DNA from: Durusdinium trenchii
Taxonomy: Eukaryota > Sar > Dinophyceae > Suessiales > Symbiodiniaceae
Assembly (NCBI GenBank): GCA_963970005.1
Contig: CAXAMN010000001.1
Location: 4,077,296-4,141,295, forward strand
Reading direction: 5' to 3'
Length of the DNA stretch: 64,000 bases
Numbering within the stretch: the stretch's first letter is position 1; the number at the start of each line of letters is the position of its first letter. A program made the position numbers and the translations under genes. Shown piece after piece: positions 35,833 through 48,009 of the stretch. Under the pieces are notes generated by a model. The model saw only the letters and a program-made list of their open reading frames with translations, had not been told where the DNA came from and ran no database searches.

Positions 35833-36180
35833 AGACTTTTACTATAGACACTTTAGCCACAAACGCTTTACCAAGGCAAACACATTGTTGATCATTGATG
35901 CATTTCCCAAAGGACTAGACTAGAATATACTAGTCTAGGGAGTATCCTATTTTCCCTGGCTCTTGGACACCGTTGTGTCTCTCTAGATGGCTGCTGGTAA
36001 GCCAGCAGCATGTCCCCACAAAATGATCCAGAAGCAATCTGGAAACTGGAAGCGATGATTGCACAATGACCAGCTGTGCAACAGCAACCAAAAGCAAGTC
36101 TTTGGAACAGGGGTAGTTTTCACACAAGTGTTGATACAACTTACGATGACCAAAAGAGTCGTAGACACTATGAGCTGGTC

Positions 36181-36225
36181 AAGCATCCATCTACTAAGCA
36201 TCCATCTACTAAGCATCCATCCCTG
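36181..36225. repeat. 15-bp direct repeat, 3 units
   Basis: AAGCATCCATCTACT occurs in tandem. It overlaps the stop codon and 3' end of the HMG-like gene, so the stop motif GATGCTTAG is itself repeated. Confidence 0.8.
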
Positions 36226-38204
36226 CCGCAGTTTTCCTGCGGCGCTTTGGCTCTGAAACCTTCTTCTGGCAGCTGCTAGTCATTCTGCGACGAGAGAGCT
36301 CACTATTGGACATGTTGCGCAAAGCGCTCATACGCTGAGGGTGCTCCTCCCACCTGAATCATTCACGAGTTGATTTGCAATATACTTGCTAGATCTTTCT
36401 TACTATCTCATACTAGTAGTAATTATATCTAGTAGTCTTGCAACGTCAAACTATATTATAGTGCCCAGGGGTAATTTTTTCAACTGCAACGTATTTTTTG
36501 AAATGGAAGCGAGCCACTCTGCACGTGCCAGCTTCAAGACTTCTTTGGCAGGCATGTCCGGATTCTCTCGTTTGATCCGCTTCTGGGCTTCGTGCACAAC
36601 TTCCCAATAAAGCGCCCTCATACTCTGTGCCCCAGCCACCCCTCCCATCTCATCGCCATCTCTTTGAGAAGCCCTGGCAACTTCATCATCATCATCTTTT
36701 TTCTGGCTTTCCTTCCCCTTCTTTGGTTCACGCTTCTTTGGTTCACTGTTCTTTAATTTCTTCTGCTTCGGCGACTGTCCAAGGCGGAGAGTCTCAGCGT
36801 CAACGCTGTTGACCTCCTCCTCCTCCTCTTCCTCCAGGTATTCTTCACTCAGATCCTCCTCCGAATCCAACACATCCTCCTCAGCTTCAGCCTCCTCAGC
36901 TTCAGCCTCATGTGTCAACCAGTTGTTCCATCCCAGGTGGTCTAGATAAGACACACTAATGACTAATGACCCTCTAATAGCAATCCTCCACCAGCCCCCT
37001 ACATACAGTCGCTAGCAATTGAGAGTCAGAGTAAAAAATCAATGTGTATGATGTGGAGCTCATAACTTCTGGAAGTTTCAGATCGAAACCTTTGTAGTTG
37101 CAGGAGCTCAACTTTGGTATTAGAATTGTAGGTGGAACTCGAGCAGCACGTATCCCCAAATGATTTTGTGACCAACCCTCAGGTGCTGCCAGCCTTGGCT
37201 GGCTTCCTGGCTGGCTTCTTCGCAGCAGCTTTTTTCTTGGCGGCAGCTTTCTTCTTGGGTTCCTTCTTTGCAGTAGCCTGGTGCTCAAGAGTTGGGTCAA
37301 GTTGAGAAGGCCGTGCACACTAACTTACTAACCCACATGTAACATAACCTTGTGGTGATGAGAAACATAAACAAAGAGTCATTTGTTTGTTTTCACCATA
37401 GTTGTAGAGTGTCTAGTTTGTTGTGCCACTATCATACTAAGAAGCCTAGCCTTGCCAGCTTTCTTCTTGGCTTCCGCATCAGACGCCTGGAGTTCAAGTG
37501 CCCTCTGAACAGCAGACTTTGCCTTGGGAACCTGCTCCCCCTCAGGTCTCTTTTGGATTTCTGCAGCTTGCTTCAGCCTGTTCGTTTTGCTCTTCTTGCC
37601 AGCTTCATCCAAGGCTACCTTCACAGCGCTTTGCATCTCAGATACTTGGCTTGGATCCATCGGCTTCCTTGTTCGTGTGTTCGTAGGGGTGCCAGTCTTT
37701 TTGGCGGCAGAGCCCAATGCTTGGGATCCAGGATCAAGCGGGCTGGCAGTAGCCTGAAGCGTGCAAAGACCCATGGTCATGGTACACACTCTATGTTTCT
37801 GTTGAGTTTTGTCGGGCGATTGGCGATTTCCTGAGACTATAACATATGATTTGATACAATCTGGCAAAGTTATGCTACCTTCGCTTCGAGCAACTCTGGG
37901 AGTTGGAGTCTGCAAAGCCCCTGGAGACGTCTCGTACATCACAGTCAGGTCCTGGTGGTAAGGTTGGAGTTGAAGCTGGTGGGCAATGGTTGGAGTACTT
38001 GCAGCCAATACAGTTTCAACAAGTTGGCAGGGCAAGTAGGTCAACTTTAATTTTATGGGCTAGCAAAGGTGGCTGAAGGTTGCCCATAGTCTCTGACGCA
38101 CAAAGAATTCCTTCAATCTGTTTGAAACACGAAGAACCCTGCACACCCTCCAGCTGGTCCTGCTGCAAACCGTGCTGCGCCAAGATAGAAGCAAGCGAAT
38201 CCAT
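36209..38204 (-). CDS. Lys/Ala-rich and acidic protein with HMG/YABBY-like C-terminus
   Basis: A likely start ATG is at 38,204 (MDSLASILAQHGLQQDQLEG). Exon blocks follow at about 38,204-38,090, 38,000-37,860, 37,740-37,430 (Lys/Ala/Glu-rich), 37,285-37,185 and 36,930-36,490, then 36,334-36,209. The block at 37,285-37,185 is almost only Lys, Ala, Pro and Arg, like a histone H1 tail. The next is strongly acidic (runs of Glu), then Lys/Glu-mixed, and ends RIKRENPDMP...ARAEW. The last exon carries SALRNMSNSELSRRRM and a basic tail to TAG at 36,209-36,211. The K/R-x-E-N-P ... W pattern resembles HMG-box or YABBY helices; that is a resemblance only. Such composition suggests a nuclear DNA- or chromatin-binding protein. 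Joining of the K/A block to the acidic block needs splicing before the TGA near 37,185, which I infer. Confidence 0.45.
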
Positions 38205-38222
38205 TGGCCAAAATGAAAGCGA

Positions 38223-41200
38223 CTATAGTCTGACTAGTCTATGAAAACTACCAGTGGCTTGACACCTTTCAGATTGCGAGTGGTTTAGGTGAAGTAGTCC
38301 AATGCTTTCAAACAATAAGTATTTAAGAGTACTATGAAGAGCAACGTGGTACTTGCAAAACCCCGAAACTGGTTCATGCCAGCTGTATTGAACATTGATT
38401 GATTGGGTCGTGCCTGGGCCAGAGCCAACACCTTCACGTTGAAGTTTTGCCAGCTTCTCATCCTTGAGGAATGTTGACTTCCCATGGCCAATTTCGAACT
38501 CGGTGAGGGAAAGTTCGATCTCTTGGTGACATACCTGAGATACCAAGAATGGAACTCATGCTGGGTGCGCCCGATGTTGGCTTTATTTCGATAACCCACA
38601 CCCAAACCCCAAAGTTGTGTTGAACACAGTGTTGGCTACCAAGAAAAGCTTGTGCGTTTGCCCTTCGACAATCTCTGTGGCGGTGCCATCCCTCATCTTT
38701 GCATGGACAAGCATCAATGTTGTCCCCGGTACTCTCCCAGGGCACTTTTGCTCCAGGATGTAATTGTCCATCAATCCCTGCAGATCAGTGGGTTCCGAGG
38801 TCCATGCGGGCCGTGCCTCTTCCGGTTCTTCAGCAGGCACGATCTGGCTTTGGTCTTCGGGCTCGGTCTGGATGTTGCCACAAAACCTGACTGCATTGAC
38901 CAGGACCAGGATGAGACTTGTGGGTGTGAATGGACCAGGACCAGGATGAGACTTGTGGGTGTGAATGGACTGACTTCAGGACCTAGCAGACAAGATACAA
39001 GTTGATACAAGGGATTGTTTAATATCAGCAACATCACGCGCTACACACACAAGAAACCTGATGCAATTTTTGGATCGAGGGACTTCTTGTCGAAGTCAGT
39101 GATAAGGCGCTTCCAGTCCGCAGAATGAACCACATCGGAAAGATGCCGAGCCCTTACCTCGTTACTCAATGTGACGACAAACTTCCCTCGTTTTGCCTCG
39201 TCCCTGGAGACCTGGGCCAACTTCAAGGTCACAGTGTCTAAATCGGTTGCAGCTTGAGGAGGTACGGTCGCGTCATACTTCCTGATGTTGTCACCCATCA
39301 AGGTGCCGTTGTTCTTCCAGTCCTACCGCATGGGAAAGAAAATAGACATAATAATAACTAAACGACAACCGGTATTGAACAGTTGGTTCACGTGAAACAC
39401 TCCCTCACCATCCCTCAACCATTGACACCAGACCTCAATCAGGGTTAAGTCGACGTACTAAACCAGACATGTTTTCATTTTACCTGCTGTCATTGTTGTT
39501 TTTCCAACTCACTATCCTCCATCAAGATGAATGCACACTGCTTCTCGCTGAATGCCGTGTAGTTCACATTGGTCGACACTGACAGGGTACGGATGTCACG
39601 CTCGGCACGTGGGGTCCATTTCAACGCAACCCTTTCAAGCCACCCGTCGTACGGGGAGAGGTTCAAGATACCAAGCACTTTTCCCACATCAGCCCCATTC
39701 AACAGGCTGTTGATGACAGCTGTGGGCATGGAAGCCCCTGAGAGCAGCTGCGCTGTCTCTTGGTTCGTTGAGAGCGCCCTGGCGTACATGGTTTCGGTTT
39801 CAAGCGTGGGAACATTTGGTGCTTTATGGCTAGGCTTCCAAAAGCAGTTAAACATAGTTAAACCTATAATGAGTAACAATAGCATTTAGCAAACTTGTTT
39901 TTGAGGTCTAACTTGTTTATATAACCCTGTCAAGCCTGCTTCCTTCTGAAGCATGCAGCACAACATCCTTTGTCGGGACTTCATATTGGCTTTCTGGCGT
40001 CCATGGAAGCAACTTGCGGACACACCTGAGCTTGTCAAGTGCATTAGTCCCCAAGGGGTTCATAATCATCTACCGAAAAAATTATAGTAGACAGATAAAA
40101 GCAGCATTATTCTTAACAAAACAGTAGTATGTTTTGGTGACACATGTGACCAGGAAACCAGGAACTAGACTCTTGGGGCTTGATGGATGTGATAGAGTTT
40201 TGATTGGATTTTGGGATCAGAACACAGGGCCAACAACAAGCTTCAGACATTCATGGGACCTCCAAAAAAATGATTTAAGCAAGTACCAAAATGACTTGTC
40301 CTGCATCATTTGGCATCCCATCCACACATTTGAAGCAACGCCCTGTTGGTAGACCACCCAGGCCGGAAAGTTCAACTGTACTCTCTTCGTTGCTGGAGGA
40401 TCTTCGCAGCGCAAAAGGACAGGTTCAGACTCGATGCCCTTTGCATCCAGTTTGTTTTCCACCCTCCTGAGGGATGCGCCAAAAAGCATCTATTCTAGCC
40501 CAACTGGAGTGACTCTGCAAAACACTTCTTCGAAAGTACAGCAAAACCAATAACATAAGATCAAAGTCTGAGTGATTGTTGTCAGACCCATGTTCACTCG
40601 GTCCTAAGTTCGTCTCGCAGTCCACCTCTTCGCTCGGACTGGGCATGAGGCGCAATGATGAATCCGATGGATGCTTCCGGAAGAGCAGCAAGTGCCTTTG
40701 ACAGCATGGTGACGGAGTTGTTCAACTCATCTTTGCTGACCACGCCGGCTTTCATGTAGTCGATCCATACCAAAAGAGCTCCATCCTCTTTCTTCAAAGA
40801 TGCTGCAAACTCAGGGGTCCAAGAACATGAGGTTGAACTTTATGTCAGGTGAAAAGCACATTTAGGGTTTTAATTCATTGAACTTTATGTCAGACTTATT
40901 GATTCATATGGATTTTGCTGCTTGATTCATATAGACTTGTTTTGCACCCTTGCCTGAACAACCTCATCAGTCAAGTCACTGACAGGTCCCGCAATGTGAT
41001 TGCAGTTCTTTTTCATGTGCTGCATCACCAAGTTGGATCCCATTTGGTTTTCCTGTTTTAGATGCATCACTTTTGCTAGGCGATTTGCACGTTCGTTTTT
41101 CATCTCCTTTTGATAAAGGGCTGCAATCTGTGCGGCATCCCTCGCCAGAGACAATGCGTCGGCATCGAACTGCATTTTTGACTGTTGCAATTGCAGTTCT

Positions 41201-44200
41201 TCGATTTTGCCATCGGCTTTGGATAGGTGGTCCGTTGAAGGATCTGGGCACATCTTCTTGGGAAGGTTCTCGAACCACATGCTTGTGTCTTCTGGCTGGA
41301 AGAAAGCATCTCTGCTTTCCACAGTGGGCTTGATGTCTTCGTGGAAATCCCTGAGATGGAACTGAAGAAAAGTAGTGAAAGGCAGTTCCTATATATGTTA
41401 AACTTTGGAAAAGGTATTGCCCAAACCAAATCAAGCATAACTAATACCAAACCAAGACACCCCTCGATGAACCTGTTCCTGACAGTGTCAATGGTCGCCT
41501 TCTTGAATACCAGGAGGTTGTCCTTGTCCCTGGCAGCCCTCATTTTCTCTAAGATATAGCCCGCGAAGCAGCAAATGTCTGCCTCATCCTGCCACTCCAT
41601 TGGGCTCAATCTCAGAATCTGGGCCTTTCCGGCCTTTCTTTTGGCCAACTCAAACACGAAGAGGATGCGTTCAAGGAATAGAAGTTGCCTTGCTTCTGTC
41701 ATACTGAGCATGTCATACCAAACACCTTCAGCTCCCCGAGGCACACCGTTCAGCAACCATCGCGACAGGATCAAAGTGTCCCGGCTGAAGGCTGAAGGGG
41801 GTGGATTCGAGTCCAATGTGCTTTGAATTTGTTGATTTGTTGTGACAGCAAAATAACAATAACACTATATAGAACCCACCCTTCTGACAGCTTGTTCCTA
41901 ACTATATAATATCTAGTATCAGGAATGACCCAGTGATGAAAACTGTTCGTTTCGTTGTTTCCACACCAGACTCCAGCACCTGAATTTTCGAACTTGTTCA
42001 TGTGTAGGTGCTTCACCATCAGGTTCCAACACTCGTTGGACACTCCCACCTCCACAGGGTTTCATTGTCCTTTTGTCAACCAAGTTCAACACCTTGTACA
42101 GCACAGATCAACAAGTAAACTCCCCAGATTCTCCCACCCACCTTGAATCCGAACATGAGAAGTGATGTCGATCCATCTACACGATGCTGCGCAGAAGACT
42201 TTGCTAAACCAAAGCCATTGTATTCTCCTATGGCTTCGTCCCAAGCCGCCCTGTAGTTTGCCACATAGCCGTCCTGCGGTAGTAGTTGGGAGCCCACAAC
42301 GACCCTGAGATTGGTGGAAAGGCATCAGGCTCTAAACAACTCAATTCCCATCCCAGCAGGTTCTAATTCTAGCTTTTGATGGTTTTTGATGCTTGAAATT
42401 CCTAGGAGACAGTGAGGGCTTATTATATTGAAAGCAATGTAGTTTGAGAAGTACATGTCCTTCATGATTTGTTCAGCGCGACTGTGGAACATCATGCATA
42501 GCTGCAGAAGTGATTTCTTCTGTCGCTCAGCCTGCTGCTGACTTGTTTGGATGCGGCGCCACATATAGTCCTGCTCACAGACTTGAGGTATATATTGGCA
42601 AGGTAGAGTCAGTGCCGTCTTCAGCCACCTTAGTTTCACAGACTGTGGATACACAGGAAGAGCTACAGGGGTTATATAATATAGAACATGATCTACCAGC
42701 CTTGAAGCTTACCAAGGTAGTGGCTCCATCCTAAAATTGTGGCATGCCCCACCAGGCTCTACTGGGCAAATCCACCCAAAGCTTAAGGGTTCAATCCCTT
42801 AGTTCAACTGTGTTAATAGCCCAGTAGCCACATATAGGGGACAAGACTGGGGACATAGTATTTTTCAGGAACGTATGGTTTGTCCTGCATGTTGTCAGAA
42901 CATTGTGACTCAGTATCAAGCCCTACCAGCACAAGCTGTGACTAGATCAGCTTGCAAATGACTAGGCCTAACACATGGATGGCAACATAGTTGCGTCACC
43001 TTTGGGACTTCCAGGTACCTGAAATCTCAAAGGCGACGTTCTCACTGAGAACATCACCTTTGACATGGTGAGGGCTGGGGGCCTAATGATGTCAAAGGCG
43101 ACGTTTTCATTGAAAACATCACCTTTGGTGCTGTGTTTGGGGCCCAAAGGCGACGTTTTCACCAAGGTGGACTCAGGGGTTGGCCCCAAAGGCGACGTTT
43201 TCACCAAGAACGTCACCTTGGTGGATCGAGGGGCTGGCCCCAAAGGCGACGTTCTCACTGAGAGCGTCACCTTGTGGATTGAGGGGTTGGCCCCAAAGGC
43301 GACGTTCTCACTGAGAACATCACCTTTGAGATTTTGAGAACATGGAACCTCCAAAGGCGACCCAACTATGCTTGGGACCTTAGTTTTAGTCTAGTTTACT
43401 CTTCCCTCACCTGGACCCTCCTCCAGAGCTGCCCCTTTGGATTTCTTTGGAACTGCAGCTGAGTGACTCCCGAAATTCCTGGAGCTCTTCCTCACTTAGG
43501 GCATTCTTCAAGTGGATGTAGTTGTACGCGACAGTGTAGAAAAGGATGGAAATCCTTCCGCATCCCTTAGCAACTTCCAAGCAACCATGCTCCATGGGTT
43601 TGCCACGGATTGTGGGATCAATGGGCTTGATCTCAATGGATTCCCAGGCTTGGTATCCAATGGCCCAGATGCTGGAAGCATGGCCGAGCCAATCCTGATA
43701 GCATGGGAGCCCATCGAAGGGTTTCTTGGGCTTGAAGGACAGGAGTGGCACGCTCAACGAGCTTTGGCAAGAGTCCTGGCACAAAAGCTTCCCCTGCCGT
43801 AGACTTGCTCAGACTACGATTGAAATTACTGTAAAATAGTTTGAACCCATCAACATTTGGCCACCCTTGTCCGGCATAATCACTTCAGAAGGCTTGGGAA
43901 TTGGAGACTGCAAGACGTCCTCAAGCCAGTCTGTCAAAGGGCCACACATGTCGCTGTGCCATTTGTCCAAAAGCCATTGCACAGGGTGTTCGTCCCTCAT
44001 AGGATCAAACAGCCTCAGCACCAGCTGAGACATGACAATGTACCCATTGGAGTCTACATACTTGTTGTCTTAGTGCTGTATAGTTCGTAGTCATTTTGGT
44101 GTTCAAAATCAAACATCGTTGAATACTTCCATGGAACTGAGCACCCATCACCATCTTTTGCCCCCATGGCTTGAGGCTGAGTTTCGGGGCCTTTGCCGAT

Positions 44201-44232
44201 GGCGGCGTGCCCGAGGCAGCACGCTTACCCAT
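38223..44232 (-). CDS. Large multi-exon protein, unrecognised
   Basis: The probable start is ATG at 44,232 (MGKRAASGTPPSAKAPKLSL). Coding-like blocks then follow at about 44,080-43,850, 43,780-43,420, 42,650-42,450, 42,300-42,130, 42,060-41,910, 41,816-41,450, 41,330-40,930, 40,800-40,600, 40,480-40,320, 40,073-39,930, 39,850-39,510, 39,301-39,065, 38,840-38,640 and 38,540-38,350. Typical pieces are VQWLLDKWHSDMCGPLTDW, DGYVANYRAAWDEAIGEYNG, ILNLSPYDGWLERVALKW and KFVVTLSNEVRARHLSDVV. The segment near 41,250-40,980 is Gln/Lys/Glu-rich and may be a coiled coil. No domain is recognised. The intron between 43,407 and 42,650 holds a hairpin-repeat array. It could be more than one gene. It follows the methyltransferase by about 210 bp on the same strand. 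Confidence 0.45.
38898..38967. repeat. 35-bp perfect tandem duplication
   Basis: Two identical units (GACCAGGACCAGGATGAGAC, then TTGTGGGTGTGAATG). Lies in a probable intron of the large minus-strand gene. Confidence 0.85.
42985..43381. repeat. Array of self-complementary units inside a larger inverted repeat
   Basis: Five to six units about 36 bp long start at about 43,027, 43,092, 43,144 (short), 43,186, 43,239 and 43,293. Each has a left arm like CAAAGGCGACGTTCTCA and a right arm like TGAGAACATCACCTTTG, so each can fold on itself. Spacers are GGGGYTGGCC-like and 14-30 bp long. The whole array is flanked by an outer inverted pair, CATAGTTGCGTCACCTTTGG at about 42,987 and CCAAAGGCGACCCAACTATG ending near 43,370. 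It sits between coding blocks of the minus-strand gene, i.e. in an intron. Confidence 0.75.
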
Positions 44233-44442
44233 GGTTGAGGCCCAACCTAGCTCAACCTGCCCCAAAAAAGCTGAAGAAGCTCGGGATTTAAGAGACCGAC
44301 ACATTTGCATGACAAGTTGCTCTGGTCCAGACATGTTCAGTAGAAGCCTCCCAAGAGCACCTTTCTGCGTCACTGAAGGTTCTTCCAAAGGACTCCTCCT
44401 AATTTGGGCAAAGGCAAATGAATTTTCTTCAACGAATTGATT

Positions 44443-47150
44443 TCACCTCAGAGGCTCCATCATCATGATGGCGCTCAGCAAAAAAGATCCAATGCATGCC
44501 ACATTCATGGCATTCCCCGCCATACGGACTTTCTGATGGTCGGGTGTCGTGGACACTTCCAAACATGGTGCCCCACAGATCTTTGAAAATTTGCGGCTAG
44601 TTGGCAACAGGTGGCTGGTGAGCATCTCAGTGGGTGAAAGGTATCGTCGCTCCACCTCCATGAAGACATGGCAACTCGAATTCTACAGCTAGGTCACATG
44701 TTCGTGTTCAAACAATGCCCAATTAATGTTATGAAATATGTGTGCTGGCCTTCGACCAGAGGCGGCCAGAATTTGTGGTAAGTGTAGGTAAGGACCCATC
44801 CACTGTCTCTGTCCTTCCGCGCCCGTTGCACACCAGCTGGGACAGGTCAGCCACCTCCCAATCTTTTTCCAGCACTTCGTAGTCGTGCAAGTTCTTAGCC
44901 TCAGTGGGATCAGAGGGAAAAAGAGGGAATACAAGATGTTGCAGCGAAAGTGTTTCAAGAAGTGTTTCAACTTAGCAGCATAGCATGGGGCCAATCCAGA
45001 GGGTGCGATCTTCTGGAAAAAGAATTTTCCAGCTGACATCATGGGCAAAGCCTTCAACCCTTCAACGATTGAAGTCAGATCGAAGGCCTGGTCTACTCTC
45101 ACCGAACATTTCTTCCAGCATAGTCCATAAACACGAGGCCGGCTAGTTCCCAAGCCAAAGATCCTAGGATCAATGGTCATAGTATAGCATCCCCACCCTG
45201 ATCCCAGCTCCTGCTTCACGACCTCTTCCATGTGATACTCTGGAACGTTTTCCAAAACAAGAACATCGGCTTGGGTGGGAGCTGTTTCATAGTATTTTTG
45301 GTGGACGATGTACTTCACAGATGTCACACCTTCGCCTGTGCCCATCCGAGAGAAAGGTTGGCATGGTGGTCCTGACCGAAAGGAAGGCTGTGGATCGACG
45401 AAGGCTGGGTGAACTGTCGCTAGCAAAACATATTCAAACATGTTACACAGGAGGCCAGCCTGCCACAGAGATTCTCAATCCTGGGCTCTTTTCCAGACAG
45501 TTTGGTTTATATTTACTCTACGCCTGCATATTTTATAGAAACACAAGTTGCTGAAAAGTGTCTTCCACGTCTGCCTCGACGGTACATGGGCACATTTTGC
45601 CATGTGTCATGCAATTCAAGTGGGTCTTCTTGGCACCATACTGCATCACATCCGGAAACACACATGTCCCATACGTTCGACTCAAGACTTCTTGGCAATG
45701 TCGGTCGCGTTCACATGCAAAAAGCAGCGTAGCGTGATGTCCTCCCTCAACAGGTCCAATGAAGTTCTTGGCAGCGAACTCCAGGCACTTGACAGCCTGG
45801 GGATAACAGTGGCAGGGAATGTTGGAAGTGGACATTGACCTTTCTCATTTTTGGAAGTATGTGTAGCAAATGAGGATGGGACTGCTTCTGGACACCCAAT
45901 TCCAGAAAAACATGTGGTCATGTCCCATCTCCACCTTCGAAGTTTTCTTTCGACTACATCTCGTCCAAACTGCACACAGAGTCTGGTCAAGAAGGCGTCA
46001 GCCCACTTGAATGCAGTGGAAATACTGCGAGGTCCCTTCGGATGGGTTGCATTCGGCTTCTCGATCTTGGTCTTGGGGTAGCACTTCCTAGATATCAACA
46101 AAATACTCAACAAACTAAGTCTACTGGAATAGGATGTAGGTTGGTGCAACACAGTCCTGTTTTGCACTCTGCGTTTACCAGTATTCTTCTTCGTGATGGT
46201 TTTCTGGACTGACCTGACAATCAGTGGAAAACACCCATCAAACATTGGATACTTTCCCAAACGAACTATGGAAGCCTGACAGGTGCTGCCAAAGCCATCT
46301 TCAACGCTTCACTGAGCTTCATGGTCCTGGGCTGCCGGGTTTGTTTTGGGGGTAGGCCTGTGATACCATAGAACTATATATAGACATGTTCCCCATACAT
46401 ACACTGTGGTAAAACATTCTGCTTCCAAGGGTCGAGGCCTACCCTTCGAGCTTTCCCCGGAGAGTTTGGCATCAATTGCTGAGAGCAGCACAGTACATGG
46501 TTTAGTAACACTTCGAACAACATTGTCCATGAGATTCAACGCACTTGCATTGCCCTTTTTGGTCACTGTGGTTGAATCCGCAACAGGCCTAAAGACCTTG
46601 TTGCCAGTTCACACATGGACTAGACTAGACAAACGTCATGCACCTATTGTGATTCATGCTTTGCTGGGATTCCTTCTAACAATCCCAGACCTTTGAAAAT
46701 AATACCAGCTAGTTTGTACATTTTGGCAACTGCTGGAGTATCGGGCACATCAACCATCGCTCGTACTTCCTTGATCACATCCTCAGCACAGCTCTCGCGG
46801 AAGCGTGCCTCAGCAGGAGGTGGATTTGGATCCTTAAACTGGGAGTTGCTCCAAACACTGGGAGTTGCTAGTCTTGGTATGTTTCAAATTTCAGGCCTCG
46901 AGGGCCTCAACATCAGCCTTCAAGCTTTGGTCCTAGACATATGTGGAATGAAGCGATTGTTCCAGATTGAGGATCTTGAGTGTTTCATTCCGGACGAATT
47001 GGTGTGCCTGCGAAAAAGATCGAGGGGCTCTCGCAGTGAAGTCCTCAAACAGGAAATCAAATGAGTAGGCAGGGTCATTAGTGTGCTTGGGAGCCCAAGC
47101 CTTGCGTCCATCGATTACCCAGCACCGTTTCGAAGAGTCATCCTGGCGGT
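44443..47150 (-). CDS. C5-cytosine DNA methyltransferase
   Basis: Transfers a methyl group from S-adenosylmethionine to cytosine in DNA (family knowledge). Seen in order: motif I TCFSGIGCPEA (exon ~46,074-45,883); the next exon (45,796-~45,556) joined by an 86-bp GT-AG intron, with the motif II-like FACERDRHC; motif IV GPPCQPFSRMG with the catalytic PCQ cysteine (~45,370); motif VI LVLENVPEY; motif VIII SRPRVYGL; a target-recognition-like region; motif IX-like LPTLTTNSG (exon 44,899-~44,751); motif X RMAGNAMNV in the last exon (44,682-44,443). All key motifs are present, so the enzyme may be active. N-terminal coding blocks (~47,140-46,930; 46,838-46,705; ~46,600-46,443; ~46,290-46,214) are not recognised. 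It lies between the DUF7869-like gene and the large gene, same strand. The start codon is not located. Confidence 0.8.
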
Positions 47151-48009
47151 TTTTGTGATGTTTATATGATGCTATTATATATTTCATAAAGGTTTAGATT
47201 GTTCCGATTGAAACTCAATAAACGCAATGACAGGGGAACCTGTGAATCGTCAACATATTGTGGAGACTGCACAAGGGTGCGTGATCGCCACAAGTCCTGG
47301 CAAATGACAACTGATCAGATCTATGATTTGCCAAATACCTAGATATGAGAGTCTCCTTATTGTACTGATGATGGAAGCTGTGCCCATGCCCTTCCTGGTG
47401 CAATCAGGTCAAAGCAAAGCACTTGTTGTTTGAACATGCCCAGCACCGATGTCTCTCCTCCTCCCTGTAGGTTTCGGGAAACTCCGGTGTGGCCTGGAAT
47501 GCAAATCTTACACTGCACCTGAGCATTCCCTCGTTCCATCTTGCCTGTCTCGGTCGTTTTTCTGAACGAGGTGGCGTGAGTATGTAGGGCGACCGGTCCT
47601 GAGAACCAACAACAAAGAACTTTCAATGCCTTGCAGCTTCAAACAGAAGTGGCCTGAGCATCGTGTGGCCAATCAAGTTCCAAACTCAAAGAGGCCTAAG
47701 GACATTTACCGATGAAAGACCAAATTGAAACTAGCTACAGATGTGTGCTGGGGTCTTGACCCTTGACCTTTTGAGAGGAGGTAATGGGCTCCTGCACCAA
47801 GTGAAGCCAAGTTAAACAGTTACGTCGTGTATTTTGAAAGATCTTTGGTCCTTCCATTACGCAGTGCTTCCATGCCCGGCGAAACTCTATTGGTGGGCCT
47901 CTTAACCCTTAAGCCCTGAAGCCAAAAGAACTAAGCGACTTGGTCTAATTTGCTCAACATCCAGTTCATGGCCCCGAGCAGGCTTGGACATTGTCTAAGC
48001 ACAAACTTT

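Noticed and set aside
42985-43381. CRISPR array
   Set aside because: Units are self-complementary, degenerate and separated by related spacers rather than unique ones; the context is eukaryotic with introns and no cas genes.
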